A stretch of 64,000 nucleotides of DNA from Glycine soja (lineage: Eukaryota; Streptophyta; Magnoliopsida; Fabales; Fabaceae). The stretch covers positions 44,385,534-44,449,533 of the forward strand of contig NC_041009.1 in NCBI RefSeq assembly GCF_004193775.1, read 5' to 3'. Position 1 is the first letter of the stretch. Every line of letters begins with the position of its first letter. Below are positions 12,075-24,679 of the stretch, in pieces. Below the pieces are notes generated by a model. That model saw nothing but the letters and a program-made list of their open reading frames with translations. It had not been told where the DNA came from and did no database searches. The position numbers and the translations under genes were made by a program.

Positions 12075-12762
12075 GTAGAGTTATTAAATTACCTTCTTTT
12101 CTTTGCAATAGTTAAAATTTTCTTTATTCCTTTAAAAAATAACCCCACTTTTTAAAAAAACTCGATTCTTTCTTCAAAAATAATATAAAAAATTCATCTT
12201 AGACGTACATTTAACATTAAATTTAGGAATACATCTACATATAAAAATTTACAAATTTAGACAAAGTAAATTTTAGTATGTCAATTAATCTTTGTTTTTA
12301 ATAATACTAATTTACAAAACAGATAAGCAATTAATTATTTAAAAAAAATTAATGAAAATATTTATATTTATAAGTGAAATTATTACAATATTTTTTTATA
12401 AATGTTAGCTAATTGTGATAAAAGGTGAAAAAAGAAACAGGCAAAAAAAGTACCTCTAGTTTAATAAAGCAAAATTGTTACTTTAATAGTAAATTTAACA
12501 AAAAAAAGCATTAGAAGAGAAAATAAATTTAATATTAAATGTGTTACTTTAATATCCAAAACCTACTAAGTGACTCTTAAGCCAACCAAATTTTGTGTAT
12601 CTCATTACTATGCACTTAAATTCCATCATTCTCCTGAATTCTTCACCTACTATGGTTAGAAATAGTCATATAGACACATTCAAATGTCATATTTAAGAAT
12701 CCAACTTAAAAAATTTGAGTTATTTTTAGTCTTCAAGGAAAAAAAGTAGCTAGTTATGTGTA
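11300..12762 (-). repeat. Long inverted repeat, right arm
   Basis: Right arm of the palindrome; its reverse complement parallels 9690-11075 along its whole length. The inner end shares a 'tattttacaattaaa' motif with the left arm. Flanks outside the arms do not match and no convincing target duplication was found. Confidence 0.85.
12031..12072. repeat. (AT)n microsatellite
   Basis: About 21 AT units inside the right arm, mirror position of the run at 10371-10425. Confidence 0.9.
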
Positions 12763-14480
12763 TCACCATATATTTATATTTACAATCATATTTATGGCCC
12801 ATTGATTTGTATAAATTTTGTTTTCAGGTGATCGATGATGAATTATATATAACCAACTATACCTATTCAAATAATTAATGTTTGCACTTTTTGAGAGGAT
12901 GTTTGCACTTGTTAGTTTTTAACTTGTAGCAATTGTTCAACTATATGCAATGGCATACAGCTCCAAAAATCACAAATTTCTTGTTATTAATTTACCCTAT
13001 AATTTTTCTCGTAAATGAAGCTCCTAGTAATGCTTTCATTTCAAGTTTCATTTTTTTTTCTTTTCAGAATAATTTTAACCATATGTGAAAATTTTAGTTT
13101 TATTGATAATTTACATATATAATTAATATGATTTTTACAGAAAATGGTCAACATTCGATCTATTGTCTTCAAAGTGCTTAAAACAATGCACCAAAATTGT
13201 ATCCATGAGACTCAAAACTAAAATGCTTGCAATTTTCTTCAACTTAGGTGATTACCGGTTAGACTTTTACAATGAGGGTTTACTTGAAAATAAGAGAATA
13301 AAAAAATAACAGTAATTGAGAATTGATAAAAGCATTTGCAGAATGAGTCATTGATCATTAAAAGATTGATAAAGACTACAGAGTGTTATTTCTTTCAAAA
13401 TTTAAGTATAACCACAAAGACATCTTTATAGAATAAAATGATCGACATCCTATAATTAGAAACAATATTTATACCATAGTCGCATTAGAAAAATGTTGCA
13501 TTGTTACAATAATTTTAGTGTAGTGAATGGAAGCATCCACGAGAAAACACTAGCAGAAGAAATTTTATCAAAATTAAAAAAAAAAAATTCTCCTCATCCA
13601 GAAGTTACACAGTGACAACTTGTTTTTCTTCTCATTCAGAAATAGAAAACAAATTTCAATGATTACAGTCTGTGAAAGAGAAATTCTCATAACATGGTGC
13701 AAACATGATGTATCTAAGAAGGCACTGAATAAAAAAGCCAAATGTCTTACATCACTACCATTAATTCAGAAGTTTTATCACTTTGCTAAAGAAATTAAGA
13801 TAGGTCCACATATTCTGTTTATTTGGAGACTTGAAGGAACAATGCTGAATTCCAAGGCAGTTTTCATGATGAATATCAAGGCTGTTGTTGAAAAGGAGCA
13901 TGCAGAATAAACAAACAAAAAAAATGCATATACTTCAAATTAAAGAGAGGGTATGAGAAGCAAAAGCATACAAAATACTTTAGGAATCAAATAAAACGTA
14001 TATGTTAAAAGCTAATATCATTTTGAATGAAAATTTCTTGAAGTGAAGAAATCGTTTCTTGTTGTTTCTTCTTCATGGGAGTAAATTTATATAAAAATGA
14101 ATTTTTTTTAAAAAAAAATTATATTTTTTAAAAAAAAATTATATTTTTTTAAAAAAAATTATATTTTTTAAAAGAAACTGTTTCTTAAAAATAAAAAATA
14201 ATATTGATATGATACATAAATAACCTTTAACACCAAACAATATCATAATTTAGTGAAATAAAAAAAAATTATAAAAAAAAATTTCTTACATTGAATTAAA
14301 ATTTTATATAAATTTTTGACAATAACATAATCCTGAAGATCAAAAAAATATTGTGAGAAAAAAAAATAACTTAAAAAATCCACTTAATAAAATTTCATTT
14401 AAAGATAGGGTAAAGAGTTGACAATTGCAATAACATTTATATTCAGCATAAGAATAACAAAACACTCACTTTGAAAGACG
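12763..14480. other. Intergenic; includes a short A/T tandem repeat
   Basis: No gene recognised. A 96-codon plus frame at 13620-13910 has no recognisable family. At about 14103-14172 a unit of about 20 bases, 'aaaaaaattatatttttt', is repeated three to four times downstream of the NLR gene's 3' end. Confidence 0.5.
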
Positions 14481-14500
14481 GACTTTTTTCATTCCCACTA

Positions 14501-17221
14501 TCATTCTATTATCCATTGACGACGTTGTCCTCTGTTGAGATTAAAGCTTTCTTTAAATTCATCTGACATATCAACACAATGGAAAACCTTAAGCTTTGGT
14601 AACTTGTCAATACCACGAGGCACCTCTGTCAGATAGCGAATAAATTTTAACTTGAGCTTTTCGAGAGAAGGCAATGCTCCATCTTCAATAACGATGGATT
14701 TCAATGGAAACAAATGTAACAGTAGTATTTGCTTTAGGTTCGGAAACCCCCTGTTTGGAAACTGCAAAACTTCACCATCGTATGCATAATTGATACTAAG
14801 GTGCGTCAAAATTGGTAGATCTTTAAGTAGTGGCAATGGATCATGTGTCAACCGCGTGGAAAACAAGGACAGCGTAACAAGATTTTGGAGCTTGCCAACC
14901 CAGTTTGGTAACTCCTTTAACTGCCCCCTAAGACGAACCTTCTGAAGTACAGGTGCAAATACATCAAAATGCAAATCCAGGTTCCCATCTCCATCTGCAG
15001 AAATATATAACTTCTCCAGGTGTTGCATCTTGTTTATCAAGGAGCACAGAAAACTTTTGAATCTTGACTCAACTTTTCTCAAGCCCAACACCCTTAATTG
15101 TGTAAGTTTTTCCAACCCTTTTACTACTTCTTCTGTATTATAGCTTATGTCCACTCCACGTAGTGTTTGTAGGGATGTTAGATCTCCAATGCCACTATCC
15201 ATTAGAAACCCATATTTATTCAGAAGGTGTCTTAACTTCTTAAGCTTGTAGATCTCTCTTGGCATCATACACACACGAGTTTGTCTTAGATCCAATGTTT
15301 CTAGGTTGTGAAGCTCACCAATTAATTTTGGAAGATGAACTATGTTTGAACATCTGAAGCTTAAGTACCTCAAAAATGATAAATCCCCCAAACTTTCAAT
15401 GGGCGGAACATAATCATACATTGGAGCACATTCAAATTGAAGTACCCTTAATAACATGTACTTTGTAGGCATACTCTTCACCAAGGATTCTGACAATTCT
15501 TCATCACTGAAAACATGAAGTGATCGAATGTTCGAGCTTTCAACACTTCCCGTAGAATTGTTGGAACCAGATGCTACTATTGTTAGGTGACGAATCATCC
15601 CACTTTTGGACAAGTTCCCACGCTCACTAGCAGAATGGCAAAAGCTTAAATCTTGATTCTTCTCTCGGATCATTTCACGTACTACGTCATGAACACGACA
15701 CCTTTTAATTTTGCCACACTTTGTAAATGAAGATACTTGAACCAAACTTCTTTGGATCAACTCATTCAAATATTTTTCTGCCACTTCTTCTAAAGTCTGT
15801 GACGCTTCATCAGATTTGACAAACCCCTCAGCTACCCATTGCAGAATCAATCTCCCGCACTCAACTTCATAATCTTCCGGATATATTCCGAAATACAAGA
15901 AGCATGGTTTGAGATGGTAAGGCAAATCATAATAACTTAAACCCAAAATCTTTGTCACGGGAGTTAATTTGGGATGCTTTCCTAATTCTGAACTTAGATT
16001 CTCACTAAATCTTTGCCATTCACGTGCATCTCTACTTTTGCGAGATAAAAGGCCACCAGTGGCCACAATAGCTAGTGGTAAACCTTCACACTTTTTAACA
16101 ATTTCAGTTGATATGCCCTTAAGATTGTTTGGACAATGCCCATCTAATTCAGATCCAAATGCCATTTTACAAAACAATTCGAAAGATTTGTCATCAGTTA
16201 AAGGTTGCAACTCATGCACTTGAACAAGAGAAGATGTCCTACAAGACTCTGCAACCTCACGGTGCCTGGTTGTGATTATTATCCTACTTCCATTTTCAAC
16301 ATCAACTAAAGCAAATTTCATTTCCTCCCAAAAATTTTCATTCCACACGTCATCAAACACGACAACATAAATATTGCAGCTCAAGTGATTTCTCACCTCA
16401 TGTATCAACGATGCTTTATCCATTGTAGAATAAACACTCTGAGAAGGATCCTTTCCTTTTTCTGCTTCCAGAAACTTGAGCAGCGCTTCCAGAAACTTGA
16501 GCAGCAATCCTTCTATGGTGTATGACTGAGACACTGTGATCCAGACATGGCGAGTGAAGTGTGTCTGGACTTTGTCAAAAACTTTCTTGGCAAGAGTAGT
16601 TTTTCCACTTCCTCCCATTCCTACCACAGAGACAACAGTGAGCTTTTCCCGCCCCTCTTTCAACCATCTTTCCAATGTGTCTCTAGGGCTGTCAAAGCCC
16701 ACAACCTCAGCCTCCTTAAGAAACATAGGAGCCATTCGAAGGTTGTCAAACGTGATGTTTTGGGGTCCTCCAGAAGATTGAATTTGGTAACAATCCTCAC
16801 TTTTGTTCCTCTCCTTGATCCCACGAAATTCTGATTTCACGTCCTGGTTCATGTATGCAAATTGAAGACGAGAGGCCGTAGTTTTGACGAAATCAATAGC
16901 CTTACAATGTAAAGATGCACATCCAGGATCATCAGCAAGCTGCCTTTCCTCATGGATAATGTATTCATCAACGAGATCTTCCATGCAAAAAGATGTTTCC
17001 ACCAGCTGCTTCACCTTTGCTTTGAGACCATCACGTGAGTTGCCTTCTTCAGCTGCTGCCATCTTGTCCACATCATGAATCATGGCTTGAATCCCATCAA
17101 GTTTGTCTTTCATGTCTGCAGCATCTTTTGGAACCTCCATGACTGAATTCACTGCTTTCTTTAAGGGTGGAAGCAAATAATCAACAGCCAAGGACACTGC
17201 AATTTCTTGCAATTTCTCCAT
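14501..17221 (-). CDS. CC-NB-LRR disease resistance protein (RPM1-like CNL)
   Basis: Intact single-exon frame of 906 residues. Order of domains: Rx-type coiled coil with the EDVID-like motif 'EDLVDEY' at 81-87; NB-ARC with P-loop 'GMGGSGKTT' at 201-209, kinase-2 'VVVFDDVW' near 286-293, RNBS-B 'GSRIIITTR' near 311-319, 'GLPLA' near 380-384, RNBS-D 'CFLYFGIYPED' near 450-460 and an MHD-position variant 'VHD' at 520-522; then leucine-rich repeats from about 560 to the C-terminus. Such proteins are intracellular sensors or guards of pathogen effectors. A 7-residue tandem duplication (LLKFLEA twice, near 240-253) follows RNBS-A. It is the only complete NLR here. Ligand specificity cannot be inferred. 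Confidence 0.96.
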   Translation of the reverse strand: MEKLQEIAVSLAVDYLLPPLKKAVNSVMEVPKDAADMKDKLDGIQAMIHDVDKMAAAEEGNSRDGLKAKVKQLVETSFCMEDLVDEYIIHEERQLADDPGCASLHCKAIDFVKTTASRLQFAYMNQDVKSEFRGIKERNKSEDCYQIQSSGGPQNITFDNLRMAPMFLKEAEVVGFDSPRDTLERWLKEGREKLTVVSVVGMGGSGKTTLAKKVFDKVQTHFTRHVWITVSQSYTIEGLLLKFLEALLKFLEAEKGKDPSQSVYSTMDKASLIHEVRNHLSCNIYVVVFDDVWNENFWEEMKFALVDVENGSRIIITTRHREVAESCRTSSLVQVHELQPLTDDKSFELFCKMAFGSELDGHCPNNLKGISTEIVKKCEGLPLAIVATGGLLSRKSRDAREWQRFSENLSSELGKHPKLTPVTKILGLSYYDLPYHLKPCFLYFGIYPEDYEVECGRLILQWVAEGFVKSDEASQTLEEVAEKYLNELIQRSLVQVSSFTKCGKIKRCRVHDVVREMIREKNQDLSFCHSASERGNLSKSGMIRHLTIVASGSNNSTGSVESSNIRSLHVFSDEELSESLVKSMPTKYMLLRVLQFECAPMYDYVPPIESLGDLSFLRYLSFRCSNIVHLPKLIGELHNLETLDLRQTRVCMMPREIYKLKKLRHLLNKYGFLMDSGIGDLTSLQTLRGVDISYNTEEVVKGLEKLTQLRVLGLRKVESRFKSFLCSLINKMQHLEKLYISADGDGNLDLHFDVFAPVLQKVRLRGQLKELPNWVGKLQNLVTLSLFSTRLTHDPLPLLKDLPILTHLSINYAYDGEVLQFPNRGFPNLKQILLLHLFPLKSIVIEDGALPSLEKLKLKFIRYLTEVPRGIDKLPKLKVFHCVDMSDEFKESFNLNRGQRRQWIIE
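16464..16505 (-). repeat. Exact 21-bp tandem duplication inside the NLR gene
   Basis: The 21-base unit at 16464-16484 is repeated without change at 16485-16505, adding seven residues in frame after the P-loop region. Identity of the two units suggests a recent slippage event. Confidence 0.95.
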
Positions 17222-18466
17222 CTTAGTATAGATCTAGTTTCTGCTATTGTTATGTGTTGAGAGTGAGATGAGAAGAAAGTCAACTGTGTCTTTCAAGAGG
17301 AAGACATTCACTTTCCCTTGGTCATTCTTTAGTGTTCAATTATTGAGCAAGCTGCACGGGCATAGTCAATGAGATTCTCTTATTGCTGATCTGTTAATGT
17401 AAGTAAACAAATAAAAGAATTAGTGAGGAGCAAGTTGCAGGAGCGTACCCAATGAGATTGTCATTGTAATTTACCAATAGAAAAAAAAATGTCACACTTT
17501 TGGAAATACATGTAATTCTGAGCATCTTTTAAAATTTTTCTTTGTTTCTTTGACAATGGATGTAATTATTTTGCTTACTTTCTGGGTAGAATTTTACACT
17601 GGACAAAACTTAGGAAGAAAGGAACTAAAATATTCAGAAAGGAACTAGAATCATTTTATGACTTTCCTTTTTTTTTTCCTTTTCTACTTTACGATTTCTT
17701 AAATTATTTTAAAATTATTAGGACTTCAGAGTCAAATTATTAAGTTATAAATTTTTTTCCAGACTTTAAATTCAAAATTCATAAGATATCCTATGACTTA
17801 GTCATTTTTGCTATTTATTTAAAATTTACCCCTAGAGTATAAGTTAGAAAAAGATTACGCTTCGTTTGCCCCAAAACTTGTATATATTTTCACATTTTTG
17901 GTATTGCTCTTTAATCCGAATTAGAGTTTTAGTTTGATAATCTATGTTAACTTTTAATGCAAACTTTTATTATGTTCATTATTGAAATAAATTATAATTT
18001 TGATTGGAATAGAATACCACAAGTACCTATACAGTGCATCAACTTGTCCTTTTGCTGATAGGTATATAGTATGAAATTACTAAGTTTGCGTAGTCCTAAG
18101 CTTAACTAATATTTACGTGACACCAGAGTTTTATTAACTCTTTTCATAAATTGAAAATCTTTGGCTGATTTGTATATATTGGCCGGAATCATAGACATGT
18201 GACATTAGACGTCAGAACGTACAATAATTTTATTATTTTCATGGACAAAATTGGACATTTATTCTTAAAAATATCTTCAGTAGTATCTTTTCATCTTAAA
18301 TATATGTATAATCAATAACCATAACCAATATCAAACCCACGAGAAACATCACATACTATACCATACACGTGACACATGAAACAATTTTGTACTAACAAAT
18401 GGTCGGAGTGATAGTGCTGCTTGTTATGAAGTGCATCTCAAAATTTTACCACTTAAATGCTTATGA
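17222..18466. other. NLR upstream region, no gene seen
   Basis: Contains the presumed NLR promoter and the 3' flank of the HISN4 pseudogene. No other supported feature. Confidence 0.5.
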
Positions 18467-18526
18467 TCAAATTCCAACTTCTACGCCTTCCTTTAACAAA
18501 TGCTCTTTTACCGACTGAATAGGCAC
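18467..18526 (-). pseudogene. HISN4: HISN4 last exon remnant
   Basis: Translates as 'VPIQSVKEHLLKEGVEVGI' followed by TGA, the expected C-terminus of hisHF, with a clean GCAG acceptor at its upstream side. This exon itself is undamaged. Confidence 0.85.
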
Positions 18527-21015
18527 CTGCAATTAATAAAAACTCAATTTCACTGCCTGAATAGCATCAACCAAAATCAGCTTAAGTACATTCTAAATCT
18601 GCTATTCATTACTCCAGAAATATCCGTTTGGTTTGAGGAAACGTTTTGTTTTTCATTTTTTGAAATGTCACCTTGCTTTCACTTTGTTCATTAAAAAAAA
18701 AAAATTGTATAGAAAATAGTGAAAACAGGAAATAATAAGTTGTTTTTACTGTTTACTGTACAAACTTTTAAAATCAACAAAACAAAGTGAAAATAAAATA
18801 GCATTTTTGTAATTCAAAGTGAAAGCAAAAACTGAAAATAAAAAACATTTTCTCAAACCAAAAGGACACAAATGATCCCATTTGTTTGTGGTAATTTTTA
18901 AAGACAAAGGGTTCTTTAAAACCGAAAATTGCCTAAAAAAATTTCAGATAATTAGACAAGTTATCAAAAAAGTAAAGTTTTGATACTTTCAAGAAAAGAA
19001 ACAGTATCTTCTCAAAGAAGCTCTAAAAAATCCATATCATAGAAATTTTTCTTTCAGAACTTATCCAAACACACACATGATAATAATAAATGAAAATGAA
19101 TCAATACAATAATTGATCCCTAACATAACATAGTTAACAAATCAAAATCATTCCCATCAGCATTAAGAAATTAATAAAACAGAAGCAATACCTCTTCCCT
19201 GTGAAAGATGCCGGCAGCAAGTGCTGCTGATGCATTTGTTTTATAGAACACCTCAGAGAAGTGTTGAGGAGCACCAGCACCGCTACTTGCGATAACAGGG
19301 ATACTTACAGCATCTGATATCAACTTAATTAAATCTTCATCAAATCCTTTTCCTTGACCTGAAACATTGACAAAAGTAAAAAGAAATTAGAATAAAAGAA
19401 ACATCTTATTAAATATATAATCAAATTACCCCAAAAAGTTTTATATTTTTTCAAATAGAAAAATGTTTATAAGAGTAAAAAGAGGGAAAGTACAAATAGG
19501 AGGAAGAATAAAAGATCATACAGAAATAGGAAAATTGAGGCATAAACATAACAAAGAACAAGAAAAAATTCATGAATGCAACAAGACACCCCAATCTCAT
19601 TGCACATAAGAAATAATTAAAACAGCCTTAAGAATGAATCAAATAGAGGACATACCCATACCTATACTGATAATTAATCCCCATAACAAGTTGAGGGTCA
19701 AGGTAGAGGGTATATATCTTATTTTACTCCGCCTCAGTTGGGAAGACTGGACTAGTAATGAGTCATGACACCTTTGAAAAGAGTTCAAGAAAAGAGAAAG
19801 TCATTTTTATCCACCTTTAGTGTCCATATATTGCAAATAAGAAAGTCATTTTATTTTGAAAAATTCATTGATGATGAAAATGGTTCAGACAACATTCAAA
19901 ATTTTGAAAATAATAAACAATTTTTAAAATTAATTAAAAAAAACTGCTCTTACAAGCAAATGACAAAAGCCTTATCCCACTAAGTGAGGTCAATTACATG
20001 AATTACACAATGTCATTTGGCGTGTTCAAAGAAAAAACCAAACTGCTCTTAATGAAGAGAAAATATAGTGAAATATAGTTAAAGGATACAGAATTATATT
20101 TACCATCGCAATCAATGCAATTAAGTAGTATTTCACCAGCGCCAAGCTCTTCAACTGCTTTTGCTAGTTCGTAAGCACCAATTGGCCGGCCTTCTCGTCC
20201 CCCATTAACCTTACAATAAACATAAGTAACGAGATAAGACAAAAAATACTGCAGGAAGTAAGAAGTCAAATGACTAACTATATTCATTCTTTCACATCAA
20301 AAGAAATTCCAAGAGATCCATGAATTAAAATCTCATGACAACCATTGACTAAAAAATTAGAAGGCTAGATGCACATGGAAAGTGATGATCGTAGTCCCCT
20401 TCTAGTATTGCAAATATAACCAGCAGCACAAATTACATACAAGTAGAGGGCATTTTATATACCAATGACTTAGACAGACTGGACAACTTGACAATTGCAA
20501 GAGTCAAGACTGCAAGGTCACATTAGTTATGCATATGCCCATAACCAATCTAACACCTCTGCTTACAAGTTATGCTTCTTTTAGCCTCTCTAAAAGTTGT
20601 CACTCTAGTACTATCTACTATTTCATGGTAGAATGCTTAAATGCAAGGAAAACTAGATTAAGAGATCTAGTGTAATGGACATGATAAAAAAAATTAAGCA
20701 AAGAGATAAAATAAACTTACTGTACATTGATACCATGCATATTCTTCTCCATTTGGACTTGAAACAACATAAAATGGTTTTTGAATATTTTTAAATTTAA
20801 TATATTTCACATAAAAGAGCACTATCAGAACTTTTTTTTTTATCAACAAAGCTAGATATTTATATTAATAGATGTGAGTACTAGAGGTACTGAAATACAT
20901 GTATTTGGATGGCCATACAGTTGATTCCAAATCAGACTGAGTAGAGTCTAGTAAGGAACCAGAATAGGCTTCACCAAGCTATGTAGCTATTACCAAAGTC
21001 TGTGACTTTTCTTTC

Positions 21016-21500
21016 CTAATACAAAAACCCTTCTCTAATATTACTAGACCACTGATTAAAATGTACTGAGAAGTGCTTCTCGAAGTTCGATAGCCAAGTC
21101 CACAATAGAAAGGATGCGTCGTCAATTAATTTATTACTGTCGAGGGATTCATTAGAGAATATGATCTTATTTCTCTGCTTCCAGATGGTCCATGTTATCG
21201 CCAGCCACCAGCATTTCCATCTAGTATTTCTTATCCCACCATCCGATATGAAACAATGTTGTAGGAAGTGTTGCCTTGGGTCTCTCGGGAAAACTCCAGA
21301 AATGTTCAACCATGAAGATGATTCCCACCAAATTGGGAGGATTTTGCTGCAATGAAAGAATAAATGCCCTGATTCCTCTTTCATAATTCCACAAAATGGA
21401 CAACTTCTGTGACCTCTATTTGTCTCCTGTGCAAATTTACTTTAGTAGGCAACCTATCTCTAAGTAGCCTCCAAGCAAATACTGCAACTTTGATTGCCAC
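21016..21500 (-). pseudogene. LINE zf-RVT-like C-terminal region
   Basis: Contains 'ESGHLFFHCSKILPIWW' and 'TIWKQRNKIIF', typical of the Cys/His-rich zinc-binding end of plant L1 ORF2. It is separated from the reverse transcriptase by frame breaks. Confidence 0.75.
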
Positions 21501-22530
21501 CTTTAACTTTCACAGCTCCTCAAAAGCCCCATCCTGTATCCCTTCAACTTCTGCCCCCCTTATCAGATTGTAAGCCGACTATGCCGTATATTTTCCACTT
21601 TGATCTGTCTTCCACACCCACTCGTCCCTTCTATTTCTCTGTATTGTCTTCCTCTCAATGTCTCTTAGGAAATTAGTAGCCATTGGTATCTCGTTATCGA
21701 ACAGTGACCTCCTCCAAGATAAGTTCCATTCCCACTCCTCCTTGTATCCTCCCATCTGCTGGATTACTTGGTTCTGTTGGCGCGAGATTGAGAACAATCT
21801 AGGGTACTTTGTTAGCAATGGTGCCTCTCCCTCTATCCACTCATCTTCCCAAAATTTGATCCTGTCTCCACTCCCCAACCTCCACTGTATCCCTTTTTTG
21901 AACTCCTCTCCCTGTTGTGAGGTTTGAAATGTTGTCTTTAGGTCCTGCCACCACAATGATTCTTTGTTACACCCTAGTGCTTCATCCAATCCCCTCCACC
22001 CTCCGTACTTGGACTTCAATACCCTTGCCCACAGCTGTCCGTCATGCTGGAATAGATTCCATCTCCACTTACCAAGCAAAGCAAGATTAAAAGTATTTAT
22101 ATCCTTCAAGCCCAAGCCCCCTTTTTCCTTTGGTAGGCAAACTATGTTCCACTTAATCCACGCGATCTTGTTTTTATCTGGTCCTTCTCCCCACAGAAAT
22201 TTGCGTTGCAAACTGACTAACTTTTCTTCCACCTTCTTAGGTATCCTGAAAAAAGACAAAAAGTAAATGGGAATAGAATTTAAGACTGATTGGATAAGAG
22301 TCACTCTCCCCCCAAAGGACGGGTGTCTTTGCTTCCACTTAGATAATGCCCTCTCACACTTTTTTATGATAGGATCCCACATCTGACCCCTCCTCGGATT
22401 TGCCCCGATAGGTATTCCTAGGTACACAAATGGAATGGACATCAGACTACAATTTAACCAACTGGCTGCTTCAAACTTCCATCTCTCCGGCATACCAAAT
22501 GCACCGAAACAACTTTTTGTAAAATTGATC

Positions 22531-23574
22531 TTAAGGCCTGACGAAGGTCCTCAGAATTGCTTTAATTGACCTAACATTCTCCTGTGAGGCCTCACCAAAA
22601 AATATTGTATCGTCCGCATATTGTAGGATGCTTACTTCAACTATGTTTGCTCCCACTGAGAAGCCCCGATAATTTCTTTTAATAGCCTCTCTCACCAATC
22701 CATTCAGTGCCTTTGCTACAATGTTGAAGAGAAAAGGTGCTAATGGATCCCCTTGCCTGAGACCTCTCTGTGGTGAGAACTCAGTCGACGGGCTGTCATT
22801 TACCAATATCGATACAGATGCAGATTTTAGGCATCCCACTATCCACTATATCCATTTAGCGCCAAAGCTCATTCTCCTCAACATATAGACCAAGAAATCC
22901 CATGATACCGAGTCGTATGCCTTCTCATAGTCCACTTTGAAGACTAAACACGGCTTCTTACTTCTCTTAGCCTCGTCCACCACCTCACTTGCTATCAATA
23001 CACTGTGGAGCAAATGCCTCCCCTCTATAAATGCTGTTTGTCTCTCGTCTATTATGAATGGTATAATTTTCTTCAGTCTGTTGGCCAACAGCTTTGCAAC
23101 TATCTTGTACATACAACCGATGAGTAAGATCGGTCTATACTCCTCCAACGATTGCGGGTTGACCACCTTGGGGATTAAGACAATGAATGATGCATTACAA
23201 CCCCTTGGAAAAATCCCATTGACATAGAATTCCTCCATGAACCGCAGAACGTCCGGTTTGACTAAGTTCCAAAACCTCTTGATGAATTTGAAGTTAATTC
23301 CATCTGGACTCGGACTTTTCTCACTCCCACACCCCCAAACTGCGACCTTTATCTCCTCCTCCGTAAATCTCCCTGTTAACATGTCATTTTGGTGCTGGTC
23401 AATAGACTGAAATTCAATACCATCTAGGTGAGGTCTGTTATGGTCCGTTTCTTGAAACCTATGTAGGAAAAATAGGCGGGCTTCCTCTTTTACTCTTGCT
23501 GGTTCTTCAACCCATTCTCCATCAATCCATAGTCCATGCAGAGAATTGTCTCTTCGGCTGGCATTAACCAACAA
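22531..23574 (-). pseudogene. LINE reverse transcriptase domain
   Basis: Two open pieces (22846-23574 and 22531-22839) together cover the RT palm, with 'PDGINFKFIKRFW', 'YEKAYDSVSWDFL', 'RGLRQGDPLAPFLF' and 'QYADDTIFF'. A stop separates them near 22842. The LINE continues as an open stretch at 21579-22493. Confidence 0.88.
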
Positions 23575-23846
23575 GTGGAAATATTGGGAATTACAATCCC
23601 CTTCTTTTATCCATCTGGCTCTCGCTTTCTATCGCAGTAAGGATTCATGATACTGTGCAGCTCTCCACAAATCTTCTTGGAGCTTTTTCCTGGTCATCAC
23701 CTCCTGAGTAGACAGCTGTCTATGTGATGTGCTCACTTCCAAACTATTCAGTTCTCCTTCTATCTTCTTGTAACTCTTAAAAGTATCACCGAACTAGTCT
23801 ATGTTCCATATCTTCAACCTTGCTTTCAGTCTCTTTATTTTTTCCT

Positions 23847-24679
23847 TTAACACAAATCCGCCCCATCCTCTTTGTTGGTTGGACTTCCAACATCCTGCAC
23901 AATTGAACTGAAGGACTTGTCCATAAGCCAACAATCAAGAATCCGGAATGGCTTTGGGCTCCAATCTACGAACTTGGACCGTAGCAAAACTGGGCAATGG
24001 TCAGAAAAGTTCCTGTCCATTGGTTGTTGGATGCTACCGGGCCATCTAATGAGCCAATCTGGAGACACGAGAAATCGGTCCAGCTTGCTCTTTGCTGTTC
24101 CGTTGGGTCTAAACCATGTGAATTTTCTACCTACCCATGGCGCTTCCTCCACCTCCATCTCATCTATCCAATCATTAAACTTTTTTATATTACTCTCCTC
24201 TGTCAACCTCTGGCAAACTCCTACCCTTTCCTCAGGATATCTAATGTTGTTGAAGTCCCCCGTAATACACCATAGACCCCCATAGATTGCTGATTTCAAT
24301 TGTTTGATGGCCTCCCATAAGATTTTTTTGTTCTGTATATCACATGGCGAGTATACGGAAACAATGTTGACCTGCACTGCCTCTTTAATCCACTGCCCTG
24401 ACAGCCACATGAACCCATTTCCGCTGACCTTTCTTTCTAATTTGACTTTTTTCTCACACCACAAACATAGGATTCCCCCAGCTGAGTTTACTGCCGGCTG
24501 CATTTCCCATGCCACCTCTGGATCCCCCCACACTGCTTGGCACATTGTTTTGTCTATTATCTCCTTCTTGGTTTCTTGGATGTATATCATATCTACCTTC
24601 TCCTTTTTAATCAATCTCCTTATCGCTGCCCATTTCACCCCCTCCCTAGCCCCCTCACATTGTAAGTAATAATGTTCAT
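23847..24679 (-). pseudogene. LINE AP-endonuclease domain
   Basis: Endonuclease/exonuclease/phosphatase fold with 'QETKKE' (metal-binding Glu), 'GDFNN' and 'SDHCPV' (catalytic Asp-His). The start at 24679 is preferred because 'NIITYNVRG' is the usual ORF2 opening; an in-frame TAG after it breaks the frame. Confidence 0.85.

Noticed and set aside
13620..13910. 96-codon plus-strand frame downstream of the NLR
   Set aside because: Random-looking composition, no recognised motif, no supporting splice or promoter context.
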